NCBI RefSeq assembly: GCF_000390185.1 | Contig: NZ_AQHR01000029.1 | Span: forward strand, 61,832 to 125,831 | DNA length: 64,000 bases | Origin: Lunatimonas lonarensis | GTDB lineage: Bacteria > Bacteroidota > Bacteroidia > Cytophagales > Cyclobacteriaceae | Direction of reading: 5' to 3' | Part shown: one piece after another, positions 20,457 to 29,669 of the stretch | Layout of the letters: every line of letters starts with the position of its first letter | Numbering within the stretch: the first letter of the stretch is position 1 | Position numbers and translations under genes: made by a program | Notes under the pieces: generated by a model | What the model was told of the DNA's origin: nothing | Database searches by the model: none | The model's input: only the letters and a program-made list of their open reading frames with translations

Positions 20457-23400
20457 TTAAAAATTGTATCCTAACGTGACATAGAATCTTGTTTTTCCTA
20501 CATCATAGTTACGTATCGGGCGGGCTGCGTCAAATTTCACGTAGTAGTTTAAAAGAACTGTCCTCAAACCGGCACCATAACTTTGAAGCCAAGGGTTATT
20601 AAAGTTGTTCAAAGTTATGATAAACGGGGAACCTTCGGTACGGATCACTTCTGTGTTCTGATCGTTTATTCGCTCCCATGGTGCAGCGTTGTTCCAAGAA
20701 GATCCGGCGTCATAAAACCCGACTAATTGAAAGTTCCTGATGAAATTGGAAGTTATATTACCGCGTGAAAGGTAGGCAAAGAGTGGAATTCGAAGTTCTG
20801 AACTAAATGTAATCACATTTCTGCCTCGGATCTCGTCGTAATCGTACCCCCGAAGGTCAACAAACTCTGTAAACAAAATATTTGAGTTTTCAACACCAGC
20901 TGTATTTCTAACCGGAGACACCTCCGGCCTATTGCTTGGCGGCTGATGAAATTGGTTGAATAGCCAGTTGTCCATTCCACCCACCAAGTACTGCTGTGGA
21001 TTATTGCCAAAGAAACTGCCTCCAAAAACCCTCATGGCCAGTGTAATGTTCTTGTGGATTTTCTGATAGTTTCTTAAGTCGACAAAGGCATTGGTAAAGG
21101 ATCGGTCACCCTCCGTGATTCCCTGATAATGTGTTGCACCGATTTTGCCTTTGAACCCCTGCTCCATGTAGAGACCAAGCAATCGGGTTTTGTCCACCAC
21201 GATTTCTGCCCTACCCCCTGCATAGTTTACGTCGAATCGGTTTTGTCGCTCATCTCTCCCCCTCAATACAGAGTCAGGATTTAGATTGAAGTATTGGGTC
21301 TTCGCAACAAAGGGACTAAGGGTAAACCGTGTGCCCACAGAAAACGGATACGATATTCCCAGCTCTGACTTGGTCAATACATACCGCTGGAAGGTTAGGT
21401 CGCCTTCACTCCTGGTTATTGATCTCCTGTCAAATCTCCCACGCAGATCAATCCTGCTTTTCAAATATTCATATTCGAAAAACACGTCACTTCCAGAACG
21501 AAAATCAAGTGCTGTCATAATCCCCCCTTTTACGGAATGATTATCCAACAGATCACTCATCTTTCCATGTAGGTTAATGGCAAAGCCCCGCAGAGGATCC
21601 ACCCCAAAGTTGGTGTTTAAGCTGGTGGTGGTAAACAAAGGCGTGTATCCTCTTGGACCCGTAACCCGTTTCACCATAGCCTGCTGCCTAAAGGCTTCCA
21701 ATATGTTACTTCTCCCCACTGCCCCCAATTGAGGTTGCTGGGGCTGCTGGGCCTGCTGCTGAAGTGTACTACCCGGTGGAATGGTATCGAACACATATTC
21801 ATCCGTGTTGATGCCCCCTTCCCTCTCAAACCGCAACCTATCCATGCTGATGGCACCTGTCATGGGAGCTGCGGGCAGGGTGTCTGGCGCAGAAGCAACA
21901 TCTTGCGTAGGTGCAGCCGGCCGGGTTGTTTGGGCACTCGGTGTAGGTGTCCGAGCAGGAGCCCCTCCTATCAATAAGCTTTCCAAATCAACGCCTACGA
22001 TCGTCGTATCTGCCGGTGTGGGAATCGATCGTGACTGAGGCACTGGGGCAGGATCTTGGATAACCTCTCGAACCTGAGCGGATGGAGCGGTTTCCTCTTC
22101 GTCGGTCTCACGCTGGATTCTCCTGGAGGAAATCCGCTCGTTCAGCTGCTTGGCTTGCTGTAGTTGTATCCTCGGCGTACTGGGTGTAAACTGATCCAGA
22201 TTTGGGAAATTCTCCAATACCAACCTGCTTTGGTTTCCATCTCGCACAGCATAGGCCCATTTATTCGCTGCGAGAGAGTAATCAAAAGTCTCTACGCTTC
22301 GGTTGAATGCGGAAACCTGACTGCTTACCATATTGCCCAATCCAAATCGCATGATATTCATGATGCCACTTTGCTCGCTGAGATGCAATACCGTGGTATT
22401 GTTCAGCTTTCGGGGCATGATATTGGTATGATTGATATTGGTCAACTTGGTATGTACCAAGGTGTCATTCCCGGTTTCCAACATGAAGATGTTGAAATAG
22501 TCAGGCAGGTTGTTTACGTCGATATTTCCCGTGAGCAAGCTATCGGGCAGGTCGGTTTTATTGGATGCATAAATGATGGTTGAGTCATTTAAAAAAACCG
22601 GAGTCCTATTATCAAATACATCGTTGGTGATCCGCCTTCCCTGACCCCGCATGTTGAGGGTATAAATATCGGTGCGTCCGTTGGTAATCGCGGACAAAAC
22701 CATGGTTCTTCCGCTGGGCGCAAAGTCCAAATCGAGGATTTGGGTGAGGTTTCGCAAATAAATTTTATCCTGGGAGCTACCGTCAATGGCCCGCATGCGA
22801 ATCGTGGTAACCCCTCTTCTAAACCCACCCAATACCAAATTGAGGGTATCCTTCCAAGCGATTGCCGGTGTCGTGAAATCTGCTTGCTGATCGAAGGATG
22901 AATACCCACCCCTGAAAATGATCCGCTCTCTATTGTTCGAAAGATCCCGAATTATAACCCGGTATTTACCGTCGTTATTTAATACGTACGCCAAGTTTTT
23001 TCCATCCGGGCTAAACTTAACAGAAGAAATCGAGCCATATTTGTTGTTCGAGGTGGAAGCTATCACATTCCGCTCGTTAACATCCTTAAAAGTTTCCAGC
23101 ACCTGCTTATTTAGGCCTGTGTAAAAGGATCTCCATTCGGTCTGAAAATCCCTAAACCTCCTACCAAGGGTATTGGCGATGCTGTTTTCCTCGTTTCGGT
23201 TGATTCTACTCAGGTTAAGTATGCTTGAAATGTATCTCCTTCCAAACCTCTCTACGATAAAATTCCAGATCGATTGACCTACCAGTGCCGCCTCTTGCGG
23301 GTTCAGCTTATGCAATTTAGGGTTATCGTTACCGTCCAGGTAGTGACGGACAAAATCATCCATCTCCATATCCCAACCATAGGCCATGTACCTCGCTGCA

Positions 23401-23927
23401 CCATCGATGAACCAATCCGGGAAACTATTGATCAGATTGGATTGAAAAGCATCCGTAATACTTGCTCCGTACAGCATCTCCTCCATTATGATTTTGGAGG
23501 TTTGGTAGATAAGATCTTTTTTAAAGGATTCCCATGACCCGGTAAAGGCTACCTCCGCCAACAACTTGGAAAAATAGGTTTGCCCATCTATGGTATAATT
23601 GTTCTGGTTGATGTTAAGGTTACTCTCAAGTAACTGCTGATGGGAATTATAGATAAAAATCTTTGGCTTGGTATACGCCACATACCCAACGGTTTGGGTA
23701 AGTCGGTCAAATTCACTCTCCAGATAATCGATTGAGTAACGGGCAATGTTTATTCCACCGTCGTAAAAATAAACCTCAAAGTTGTTGGAGCTAAAATGAT
23801 ACCACTCCTTATTATTATGCTGAATCCTGTTTTTGCCAAAACGTTCCTGATCGAATTGGGCGTTCGCCACCTTCAGATAGCCAACCACGAAAATAATAAC
23901 AAACAGGGGTAGAAATTTAATTCTCAT
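20457..23927 (-). CDS. large surface protein: peptidase-MA-like domain, PD40/TolB-like propeller, C-terminal barrel
   Basis: 1156 residues. Signal peptide 1-23 (ending VANAQ). Residues about 30-280 resemble the gluzincin/peptidase-MA fold, with PDWFIDGAARYMAYG (W172) as the second conserved helix. Where HExxH should be, the chain reads KIIMEEMLYG (E149, E150), so the zinc motif is absent. Residues about 290-570 contain TolB/PD40 propeller repeats (SVKFSPDGKNLAYVLNNDG, LDFAPSGRTMVL). Residues about 580-735 are a Pro/Thr/Ala/Gln-rich disordered linker. Residues about 770-1156 look like an outer-membrane barrel ending in aromatic YVTLGYNF, with an Omp85/surface-antigen-like flavour. It lies 29 bases after the FAD oxidoreductase. 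I do not recognise a named family; a periplasmic recognition module on a membrane anchor is my inference. Confidence 0.8.
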   Translation of the reverse strand: MRIKFLPLFVIIFVVGYLKVANAQFDQERFGKNRIQHNNKEWYHFSSNNFEVYFYDGGINIARYSIDYLESEFDRLTQTVGYVAYTKPKIFIYNSHQQLLESNLNINQNNYTIDGQTYFSKLLAEVAFTGSWESFKKDLIYQTSKIIMEEMLYGASITDAFQSNLINSFPDWFIDGAARYMAYGWDMEMDDFVRHYLDGNDNPKLHKLNPQEAALVGQSIWNFIVERFGRRYISSILNLSRINRNEENSIANTLGRRFRDFQTEWRSFYTGLNKQVLETFKDVNERNVIASTSNNKYGSISSVKFSPDGKNLAYVLNNDGKYRVIIRDLSNNRERIIFRGGYSSFDQQADFTTPAIAWKDTLNLVLGGFRRGVTTIRMRAIDGSSQDKIYLRNLTQILDLDFAPSGRTMVLSAITNGRTDIYTLNMRGQGRRITNDVFDNRTPVFLNDSTIIYASNKTDLPDSLLTGNIDVNNLPDYFNIFMLETGNDTLVHTKLTNINHTNIMPRKLNNTTVLHLSEQSGIMNIMRFGLGNMVSSQVSAFNRSVETFDYSLAANKWAYAVRDGNQSRLVLENFPNLDQFTPSTPRIQLQQAKQLNERISSRRIQRETDEEETAPSAQVREVIQDPAPVPQSRSIPTPADTTIVGVDLESLLIGGAPARTPTPSAQTTRPAAPTQDVASAPDTLPAAPMTGAISMDRLRFEREGGINTDEYVFDTIPPGSTLQQQAQQPQQPQLGAVGRSNILEAFRQQAMVKRVTGPRGYTPLFTTTSLNTNFGVDPLRGFAINLHGKMSDLLDNHSVKGGIMTALDFRSGSDVFFEYEYLKSRIDLRGRFDRRSITRSEGDLTFQRYVLTKSELGISYPFSVGTRFTLSPFVAKTQYFNLNPDSVLRGRDERQNRFDVNYAGGRAEIVVDKTRLLGLYMEQGFKGKIGATHYQGITEGDRSFTNAFVDLRNYQKIHKNITLAMRVFGGSFFGNNPQQYLVGGMDNWLFNQFHQPPSNRPEVSPVRNTAGVENSNILFTEFVDLRGYDYDEIRGRNVITFSSELRIPLFAYLSRGNITSNFIRNFQLVGFYDAGSSWNNAAPWERINDQNTEVIRTEGSPFIITLNNFNNPWLQSYGAGLRTVLLNYYVKFDAARPIRNYDVGKTRFYVTLGYNF

Positions 23928-23956
23928 TTACTTGTCTCCGTGAAAATACCGAACCT

Positions 23957-25009
23957 CTAAATATACTTAAAAAAACGATTTATGTTCACCACTTTTGTAG
24001 GTTCCTTTTGTAAAGTTAACAATTCATACATTTCGAGGCTGAAATATGGGGCAAGGGAAACTCCCTTTGCTCCCAATCCATTAAATATATATACTTGATT
24101 ATGAACAGGATGTTGTCCCAAAAAGGGCTTCCTATCTTTCGTGGCGGGGCGTATCCCCCAATCCTGCTTTACAATCCTTCCAACCGGTAAATTTATCAAT
24201 CCAGCTAGCTTCTCTGTCAATTCCTTTCTCCCCGTTTCGGTTGCTCCGGCTTCCAAATCATGGTTGTCATAGGTAGATCCCACACGATGAATTCCGTCCG
24301 AGAGAGTGATCCGAAACACACCACGATTGATTATCTCCTTGGGTGAAAAACCCTGCTCGACCGTCAAAATCTCACCACGTACCGGCTTGAATGGCAGCCA
24401 CGAAAAAAATGTGCTTCCCATCGCCGCTAGGCCATTGGTATAGATGACCGCACCTGCCTCCACTCCACCATACGATACCCCGCCTGGCATAAGAGTCAGC
24501 TTTTTCTCATCAAAAACCTCCCGAATCAACCTACCCTCCTTTGCCAACCAAGCGGCATACCTGTCCAACAGTTTTGGGATTTTTAGGTATCCACTTCTAG
24601 AAAGAACCACACCTCCATAGCGGTCGTTTACCTCCTGATACTTGGATGAAGTACGGATTTCACTTAGAAAGGCTCTGAACTCCTCGCTACTGCTGTTTCC
24701 CATCCACTCATTTTGTTCCTCCACGTTTAAAAATGGGCGGTAAATGGGCATTGGCACCAAAAACTTTTCACCTAAAAGAGTCTCCAGACTCCGGTAAAAT
24801 GGCTCTATTTCAGGGAAAAAGCGGTCGGCTTCCCAAGTTTTCACCATTTTCCGCCCGGTAATAGGGTTATAAAGCCCTGCGGCTACCTGCGAACTATTCG
24901 ACAGGCCGGGGGTGTCGATAACTTGGACTGAGTAACCTTTGCTGAGAAGCCGCCAAGATAATACCGTGCCGGCCAAACCCTGGCCGATAAGTAAAAAATC
25001 AGTTTTCAT
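23957..25009 (-). CDS. FAD-dependent oxidoreductase, DAO/glycine oxidase-like
   Basis: 350 residues. I start at ATG 25009 rather than the upstream TTG at 25015, because MKTDFLLIGQGLAG places the FAD-binding GxGxxG at the usual distance. Other DAO-family signs are the VAAGLYNPITGRKM segment near 45-58, PVRGEILTVEQG near the substrate domain, and a C-terminal IRPATKDRKPFLG...GLGAKGVSLAP for FAD contact. Such enzymes oxidise amines or amino acids (glycine, D-amino acids), but no thiamine genes are adjacent, so thiO cannot be claimed. It heads the minus-strand set ending with yicC and diverges from the MBL gene at 25065. Confidence 0.85.
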   Translation of the reverse strand: MKTDFLLIGQGLAGTVLSWRLLSKGYSVQVIDTPGLSNSSQVAAGLYNPITGRKMVKTWEADRFFPEIEPFYRSLETLLGEKFLVPMPIYRPFLNVEEQNEWMGNSSSEEFRAFLSEIRTSSKYQEVNDRYGGVVLSRSGYLKIPKLLDRYAAWLAKEGRLIREVFDEKKLTLMPGGVSYGGVEAGAVIYTNGLAAMGSTFFSWLPFKPVRGEILTVEQGFSPKEIINRGVFRITLSDGIHRVGSTYDNHDLEAGATETGRKELTEKLAGLINLPVGRIVKQDWGIRPATKDRKPFLGQHPVHNQVYIFNGLGAKGVSLAPYFSLEMYELLTLQKEPTKVVNINRFFKYI

Positions 25010-25064
25010 ACCCAAAATTAAATGATTATTCGTTATTTTGAATCATAAATCAATCGGTTGGTAC

Positions 25065-25715
25065 ATGCAAATAAAGACCTTCACGTTCAATCCATTTATG
25101 GAAAACACCTACGTGCTGTTTGACGAAACAAAGAAAGCCGTTGTAATCGATCCAGGATGCCACAACAAGCAGGAAAGGGCTGAGATCTTTGACTTCATCC
25201 AATCGCGTGACTTGAAGCCGGTTAAGCTGTTGAACACCCATTGCCACATAGACCACGTTTTGGGCAACGCCTTTATCCAAAACACCTACGATATCCCCCT
25301 TTGGTATCATCGGGAAGAAGATGCCATCCTGAAGGCGGTGCCAGCCTACGCAGGAAACTATGGTTTCCCCCATTTTCAGGAAAGCAGTGCAGATCATTTC
25401 ATCTCGGATGGCGACTTGATAAAATTTGGTAACCAGGTGCTAAAAGCAATATGGGTGCCCGGGCATTCTCCCGGACATCTTGTCTTCTACCACGAAGCCT
25501 CCAAAATCTGTATTGGCGGGGATACGTTGTTTCAAGGAAGTATTGGTAGGACAGACCTTCCTGGAGGAGATGCTGAAACCCTACTCCGTGCCATCAAGGA
25601 ACGGCTGTTTTCTTTACCAAACGAAGTGGTGGTTTTTCCCGGCCATGGCCCAGAGACTACGATTGGCGTGGAAAGAATCACCAACCCATTTGTAGGAAAA
25701 AACGCACGATTTTGA
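25065..25715 (+). CDS. MBL-fold metallo-hydrolase, glyoxalase II-like
   Basis: 216 residues. ATG 25065 (MQIKTFTFNPFMENTYVLFD) is preferred over TTG 25038. The metal motif HCHIDH is at residues 59-64 in NTHCHIDHVLGN, with later ligands in VPGHSPGHL, IGGDTLF and FPGHGPETTIG. The pattern is that of small glyoxalase-II-like hydrolases that act on thioesters such as S-lactoylglutathione or bacillithiol analogues. The true substrate is not readable. Cytoplasmic, no signal peptide. Its TGA overlaps the TTG start of pssA (TTGA at 25712-25715). Confidence 0.88.
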   Translation: MQIKTFTFNPFMENTYVLFDETKKAVVIDPGCHNKQERAEIFDFIQSRDLKPVKLLNTHCHIDHVLGNAFIQNTYDIPLWYHREEDAILKAVPAYAGNYGFPHFQESSADHFISDGDLIKFGNQVLKAIWVPGHSPGHLVFYHEASKICIGGDTLFQGSIGRTDLPGGDAETLLRAIKERLFSLPNEVVVFPGHGPETTIGVERITNPFVGKNARF

Positions 25716-26413
25716 AAATAAAGCAAGCTATCCCCAATTTTCTCACCTGCCTTAATTTAATTAGTGGTATGGCCGGGATTTACTTTGTCTTGGAAGACAA
25801 GATCTATTGGGGTGCCTATTTCGTGTTGATAGCTGCACTTTTTGATTTTTTGGATGGCTTTTTGGCAAAGCTGCTTCGGGCGCAATCTGAACTCGGCAAA
25901 CAACTGGATTCCTTGGCTGACATGGTCACCTTTGGTGTACTGCCGTCGTTCATCGCATTCAAAATGCTGGCCTACAGCGGTTCCTTTCAAGTTCTGCCCT
26001 TTCTGGGGTTTCTGATTGGCGTGCAGTCCGCTTTGCGATTGGCGAAATTCAATATCGATACAAGGCAGAGTGACCGCTTTATTGGTGTACCCACACCGGC
26101 ATGTGCGTTGTTTTTTAGTACCCTGCCTCATCTATCTACGGCGATTCCCTCGCTGGGCAATTACTTGGTAGCCCCCGCAACCTTGGCCATTATGGTACTA
26201 CTATTTGCCTATCTTTTAACCGCCGAGCTGCCCCTTTTGGCCCTTAAGTTCAACACGTTTTCTATCAGGCCAAATGGAATGAAGTACCTCTTGCTTATAC
26301 TAGGCGTTGTTGCCCTGGTTATTTGGGGGATAGGGGGGATTCCCTTTGTGATTATTGCCTACCTTGCGCTCTCTGCGGTGGACAACTTGCTACCCAAAAA
26401 TGCCGTCCTATAA
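25712..26413 (+). CDS. pssA: CDP-diacylglycerol-serine O-phosphatidyltransferase
   Basis: 233 residues with about six to eight membrane helices. The CDP-alcohol phosphotransferase motif DGxxAR-x8-G-x3-D-x3-D is present as D48 G49, A52 K53, G62, D66 and D70, with Lys in place of the usual Arg. The enzyme makes phosphatidylserine from CDP-diacylglycerol, leading to phosphatidylethanolamine. The partner decarboxylase is not here. The TTG start overlaps the MBL stop (TTGA), a clear coupled start. The 3' end overlaps the porU start by 14 bases. The serine specificity is assigned from the 230-residue bacterial PssA type, not proven. Confidence 0.88.
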   Translation: MKIKQAIPNFLTCLNLISGMAGIYFVLEDKIYWGAYFVLIAALFDFLDGFLAKLLRAQSELGKQLDSLADMVTFGVLPSFIAFKMLAYSGSFQVLPFLGFLIGVQSALRLAKFNIDTRQSDRFIGVPTPACALFFSTLPHLSTAIPSLGNYLVAPATLAIMVLLFAYLLTAELPLLALKFNTFSIRPNGMKYLLLILGVVALVIWGIGGIPFVIIAYLALSAVDNLLPKNAVL

Positions 26414-29400
26414 GCACATATTGATTGTTTTTTGTCAGCTGGCACTTTTCAAAATTGTCAACAGCAGTTACGCAAATGCACAGGGTTATATCATTGCTGT
26501 GCCAAACGAAGGTATGTATAAAATAACCCAAGCAGCTGCCTCCGCCATTGGCTTGGGGGATATTTCCCAGATTAGCGTATATGGGGTTAGCGGGATGCTC
26601 CCACAGCGGCTTGATTCAACTAGTCTACTTCTTCAAGAAATACCCGGACAACAAATTGGCGACGTATTGTATTTCTATTTATCCGGGCCAAACACATTTA
26701 ACTGGGAAGAACAACTCCCCCTATTCCAGATAAACCATTACTCCAACATCCAGCATTATTATATCTCCGGCCAATCTGCCAGCCCAAAAAGAATCACCAA
26801 GGCCGGTAGCTCCTCACCGGTACAAAGCGATTCACCCGATCAAACATGGTATTCGATTATAACCTACCACCAGGAGGAGTACAATATGCTTCAATCAGGG
26901 AGGGATTGGTATGGACACCGGATGTTTTCGGGCCAGGAATCCCGGATTGACGTAAACACGCCTTCAGCCACAGACCGGGCAAAGAAGGGCCTTTTCGCTG
27001 CTACGGTAATGGCCCAGTCCATCGATGAGAGCCGGGTTACAGCGCAGGTGAATGGACAACCTATCCAAGAGGTCGCCATCCCGTCCATCCCGAACAGTAC
27101 ATACGGCATCAAAGGGCGAGAAGCACTTATCTCGAACGACTTCGACCTTCCTCAAACTTCTGGTTTTCAGATCCAATTCCGATTTGAAACTGGAGACCGA
27201 AATGGTGCGGGCTATCTGAGGAAATTTTGGGTGGGCATTCCCATCGATATCAATAGGTTGGAAAACGGGGTTTTGTACCGCCCTACAGACGAAGCGGCGG
27301 ATATCCGTGTCTCTATTCCTGAAAACCGAAAAATCTGGCTTCTAGGTACTGAGACGACCGAGTTGGAAAGCGAAACCCTAATCCCTGCGGGCATATCAAA
27401 AATTGCCTACTTCAATCCAAGCTCAGTTCCTGATATCACGGTCGTCCGACCGGCCGATGTTTCGCTGCGCCAGAATAGTACCTCCGCAGAACTACTGATC
27501 ATTTCTCCTTCACGTTTTCTATCCGAAGCCAATAGATTGGCCTCCCATAAAAATGGTCAGGGAATACTGACACAGGTTGTGTTACTTGATGCCATCTACG
27601 ATGCCTTTGGATATGGGAACCCGGACCCAACGGCTATTCGTAATTTTGTTGCATTTACCTTTCATCGCTCCAAGAAACTAAAAAACCTTCTCTTGTTGGG
27701 AAAAGGAACCTTCGACTATAAAAATATTCTTCAGGGAGACCCCAACCTGCTACCTACCTACAGCTCACGTAGCAGCCTGAATCCATTAACCACTTACAGC
27801 TCAGACGATTATTTTGGTTTTCTTACCTTTGGAGATGGAGAGTGGGTCGAATCCAACTCGGGAGATCATCATCTTACCATCGGCATTGGTCGAATTCCGG
27901 CAACAAATGTAGCCGAAGCCTCACAGGTCATCGACAAAATAATTCGGTATTCGACAGGACCTGCGATATCCGGAGACTGGAAGCGAAACATCCTACTAAT
28001 TGCAGACGATGGAGACAATAACATCCATTTGAACGACGCAGAGTCCCATGCTGCTTTCCTCTCCATACACCATCCTGAATTTATCATTGATAAGCTATAC
28101 TTGGATCGGTTTGAACAGCTCAATACCGGCAGTGCACAGGAATCTCCCGCAGCTCGGGCCTTCCTGAATGAATGGCTGGGACGGTCAGGAGTACTTATCA
28201 ACTACATTGGACACGGCAACGAATCCGCCCTGACGGCGGAGGGACTATTCCGCGTTACCGATATAGCAGATATGCCTGAATCCGATCGCCTACCTGTGTT
28301 CGTTACGGCCACCTGTGAATTCGGTCGGCACGACAGCCCTTTTATACGATCAGGCGCTGAACGACTACTGATCGCTCCCAGAAAAGGGGCGATCGCTTTA
28401 TTAACAACGGGCCGGCCTGTTTTTAGCAGTGTGAATTTTCTGCTGAACAGGGCCTTTGTAAATCATGTGTTTTCCAGACCTGAGGGTGATTACCTATCGC
28501 TAGGAGAAATATTCATGCAAACAAAAAACCAAAGTCTTAGTGGCCCCCTAAACCGAAACTTTTCCCTATTGGGCGATCCTTCGCTCCGGATAAACCTGCC
28601 GAGTGCAAACTTGGGTGAATTCACACTCACGGATAGACAGTCCGAAACAGAGTTGGATACCCTGAGAGCCCTTCAGCAGATTAGATTTAGCGGAAAGGTG
28701 CATTCACTCCAGACCACGGAGCCCCAGCCCGGTTTTAACGGAGAGTTCCAAATCCGCTTGTTGGACAAGCCTTTGGTCTTGAGAACACGGGGGGATGAAA
28801 GCATCCCAGCAGAGTTTTTCGAAAACCAGGCAGTAATCCACCAAGGAAACGGTAAAATAGAAGACGGCCTTTTTGAAGGTTCCTTTTTTGTGGGGAAAAA
28901 CATTGCCTACCCCTATGGAAACGGCACCATCCAACTTTTTGGCATGGATTCTATATCGGGCCAGGAGTTTATGGGAGCTGCCCGGATCACGATAGGCGGA
29001 ACCCATTCGCCCGTTCCAATAGATCGGATCGGCCCGCAAATAAACATTTTTCGGTTGGACAGTGACGGTCCGATAGCCACCACGCAAGTGAAGATCAGAA
29101 TCGAATTCTTTGACTTATCGGGCATCAACGTATCACCAATCCAAGTAGGGCAAGATATTACATTGGTCTTAAATGGTGACGATCCCATCGTCATCACTCA
29201 CTTGTACAGTTCACTGGATGCCGGTTTTGAACGTGGGTTTTTGGAGCTGGAACTGAATGGACTACGAGAGGGAGAAAACCGTATTTCCGTCACCGCTTTT
29301 GACAACTTCGGAAACCGGTCCACCCAAGAAGCAAGGCTGGACGTTAAGGGAACAAGCAATCTGAGGATCCTTTCAAACTTGGCGTATCCAAATCCATCCA

Positions 29401-29669
29401 CCGATAAAGTTTCATTTCAACTGTCGCACAACCGTCCCGGGGAGAACATTCAGGTAAGTTTGCATATTATTTCCGCGGACGGTCGTGAAATATTTTCATT
29501 AGAAAGGCGTTTTCCCAATGCTGGAGGGTCAATACTCGGTCTTGAATGGAATTTTTCAAATGGCTTCGCTGTATTTCCGGCAAAAGGAATGTATATTTAT
29601 CGTTTGGAAGTCTACACTGAAAGTGATCATACATTCGATCAAGTAGGGGGAAAATTGTTGGTTAAATGA
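26400..29669 (+). CDS. porU: type IX secretion system sortase PorU
   Basis: 1089 residues. ATG 26400 starts a signal peptide ending YANAQ; the frame is open from 26355 but that extension would precede the signal. The C25 (gingipain-type) domain at about 380-760 has the catalytic pair His605 in YIGHGNES and Cys639 in TATCEFG, the hallmark of PorU. The last 90 residues have Ig/FlgD-like strands (YPNPSTDKVSFQLS, GMYIYRLEV) as in C-terminal domains. PorU cleaves the CTD from cargo after SprA passage and attaches the cargo to a surface lipid with PorV, PorQ and PorZ. It overlaps pssA by 14 bases and porV by 4 (ATGA). Confidence 0.93.
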   Translation: MPSYKHILIVFCQLALFKIVNSSYANAQGYIIAVPNEGMYKITQAAASAIGLGDISQISVYGVSGMLPQRLDSTSLLLQEIPGQQIGDVLYFYLSGPNTFNWEEQLPLFQINHYSNIQHYYISGQSASPKRITKAGSSSPVQSDSPDQTWYSIITYHQEEYNMLQSGRDWYGHRMFSGQESRIDVNTPSATDRAKKGLFAATVMAQSIDESRVTAQVNGQPIQEVAIPSIPNSTYGIKGREALISNDFDLPQTSGFQIQFRFETGDRNGAGYLRKFWVGIPIDINRLENGVLYRPTDEAADIRVSIPENRKIWLLGTETTELESETLIPAGISKIAYFNPSSVPDITVVRPADVSLRQNSTSAELLIISPSRFLSEANRLASHKNGQGILTQVVLLDAIYDAFGYGNPDPTAIRNFVAFTFHRSKKLKNLLLLGKGTFDYKNILQGDPNLLPTYSSRSSLNPLTTYSSDDYFGFLTFGDGEWVESNSGDHHLTIGIGRIPATNVAEASQVIDKIIRYSTGPAISGDWKRNILLIADDGDNNIHLNDAESHAAFLSIHHPEFIIDKLYLDRFEQLNTGSAQESPAARAFLNEWLGRSGVLINYIGHGNESALTAEGLFRVTDIADMPESDRLPVFVTATCEFGRHDSPFIRSGAERLLIAPRKGAIALLTTGRPVFSSVNFLLNRAFVNHVFSRPEGDYLSLGEIFMQTKNQSLSGPLNRNFSLLGDPSLRINLPSANLGEFTLTDRQSETELDTLRALQQIRFSGKVHSLQTTEPQPGFNGEFQIRLLDKPLVLRTRGDESIPAEFFENQAVIHQGNGKIEDGLFEGSFFVGKNIAYPYGNGTIQLFGMDSISGQEFMGAARITIGGTHSPVPIDRIGPQINIFRLDSDGPIATTQVKIRIEFFDLSGINVSPIQVGQDITLVLNGDDPIVITHLYSSLDAGFERGFLELELNGLREGENRISVTAFDNFGNRSTQEARLDVKGTSNLRILSNLAYPNPSTDKVSFQLSHNRPGENIQVSLHIISADGREIFSLERRFPNAGGSILGLEWNFSNGFAVFPAKGMYIYRLEVYTESDHTFDQVGGKLLVK

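Noticed and set aside
25013..25020. TAATTTTG on the minus strand before the FAD oxidoreductase
   Set aside because: Exact -7 consensus, but it sits only 4 bases before the chosen ATG, which would make the transcript nearly leaderless; probably chance in AT-rich DNA.
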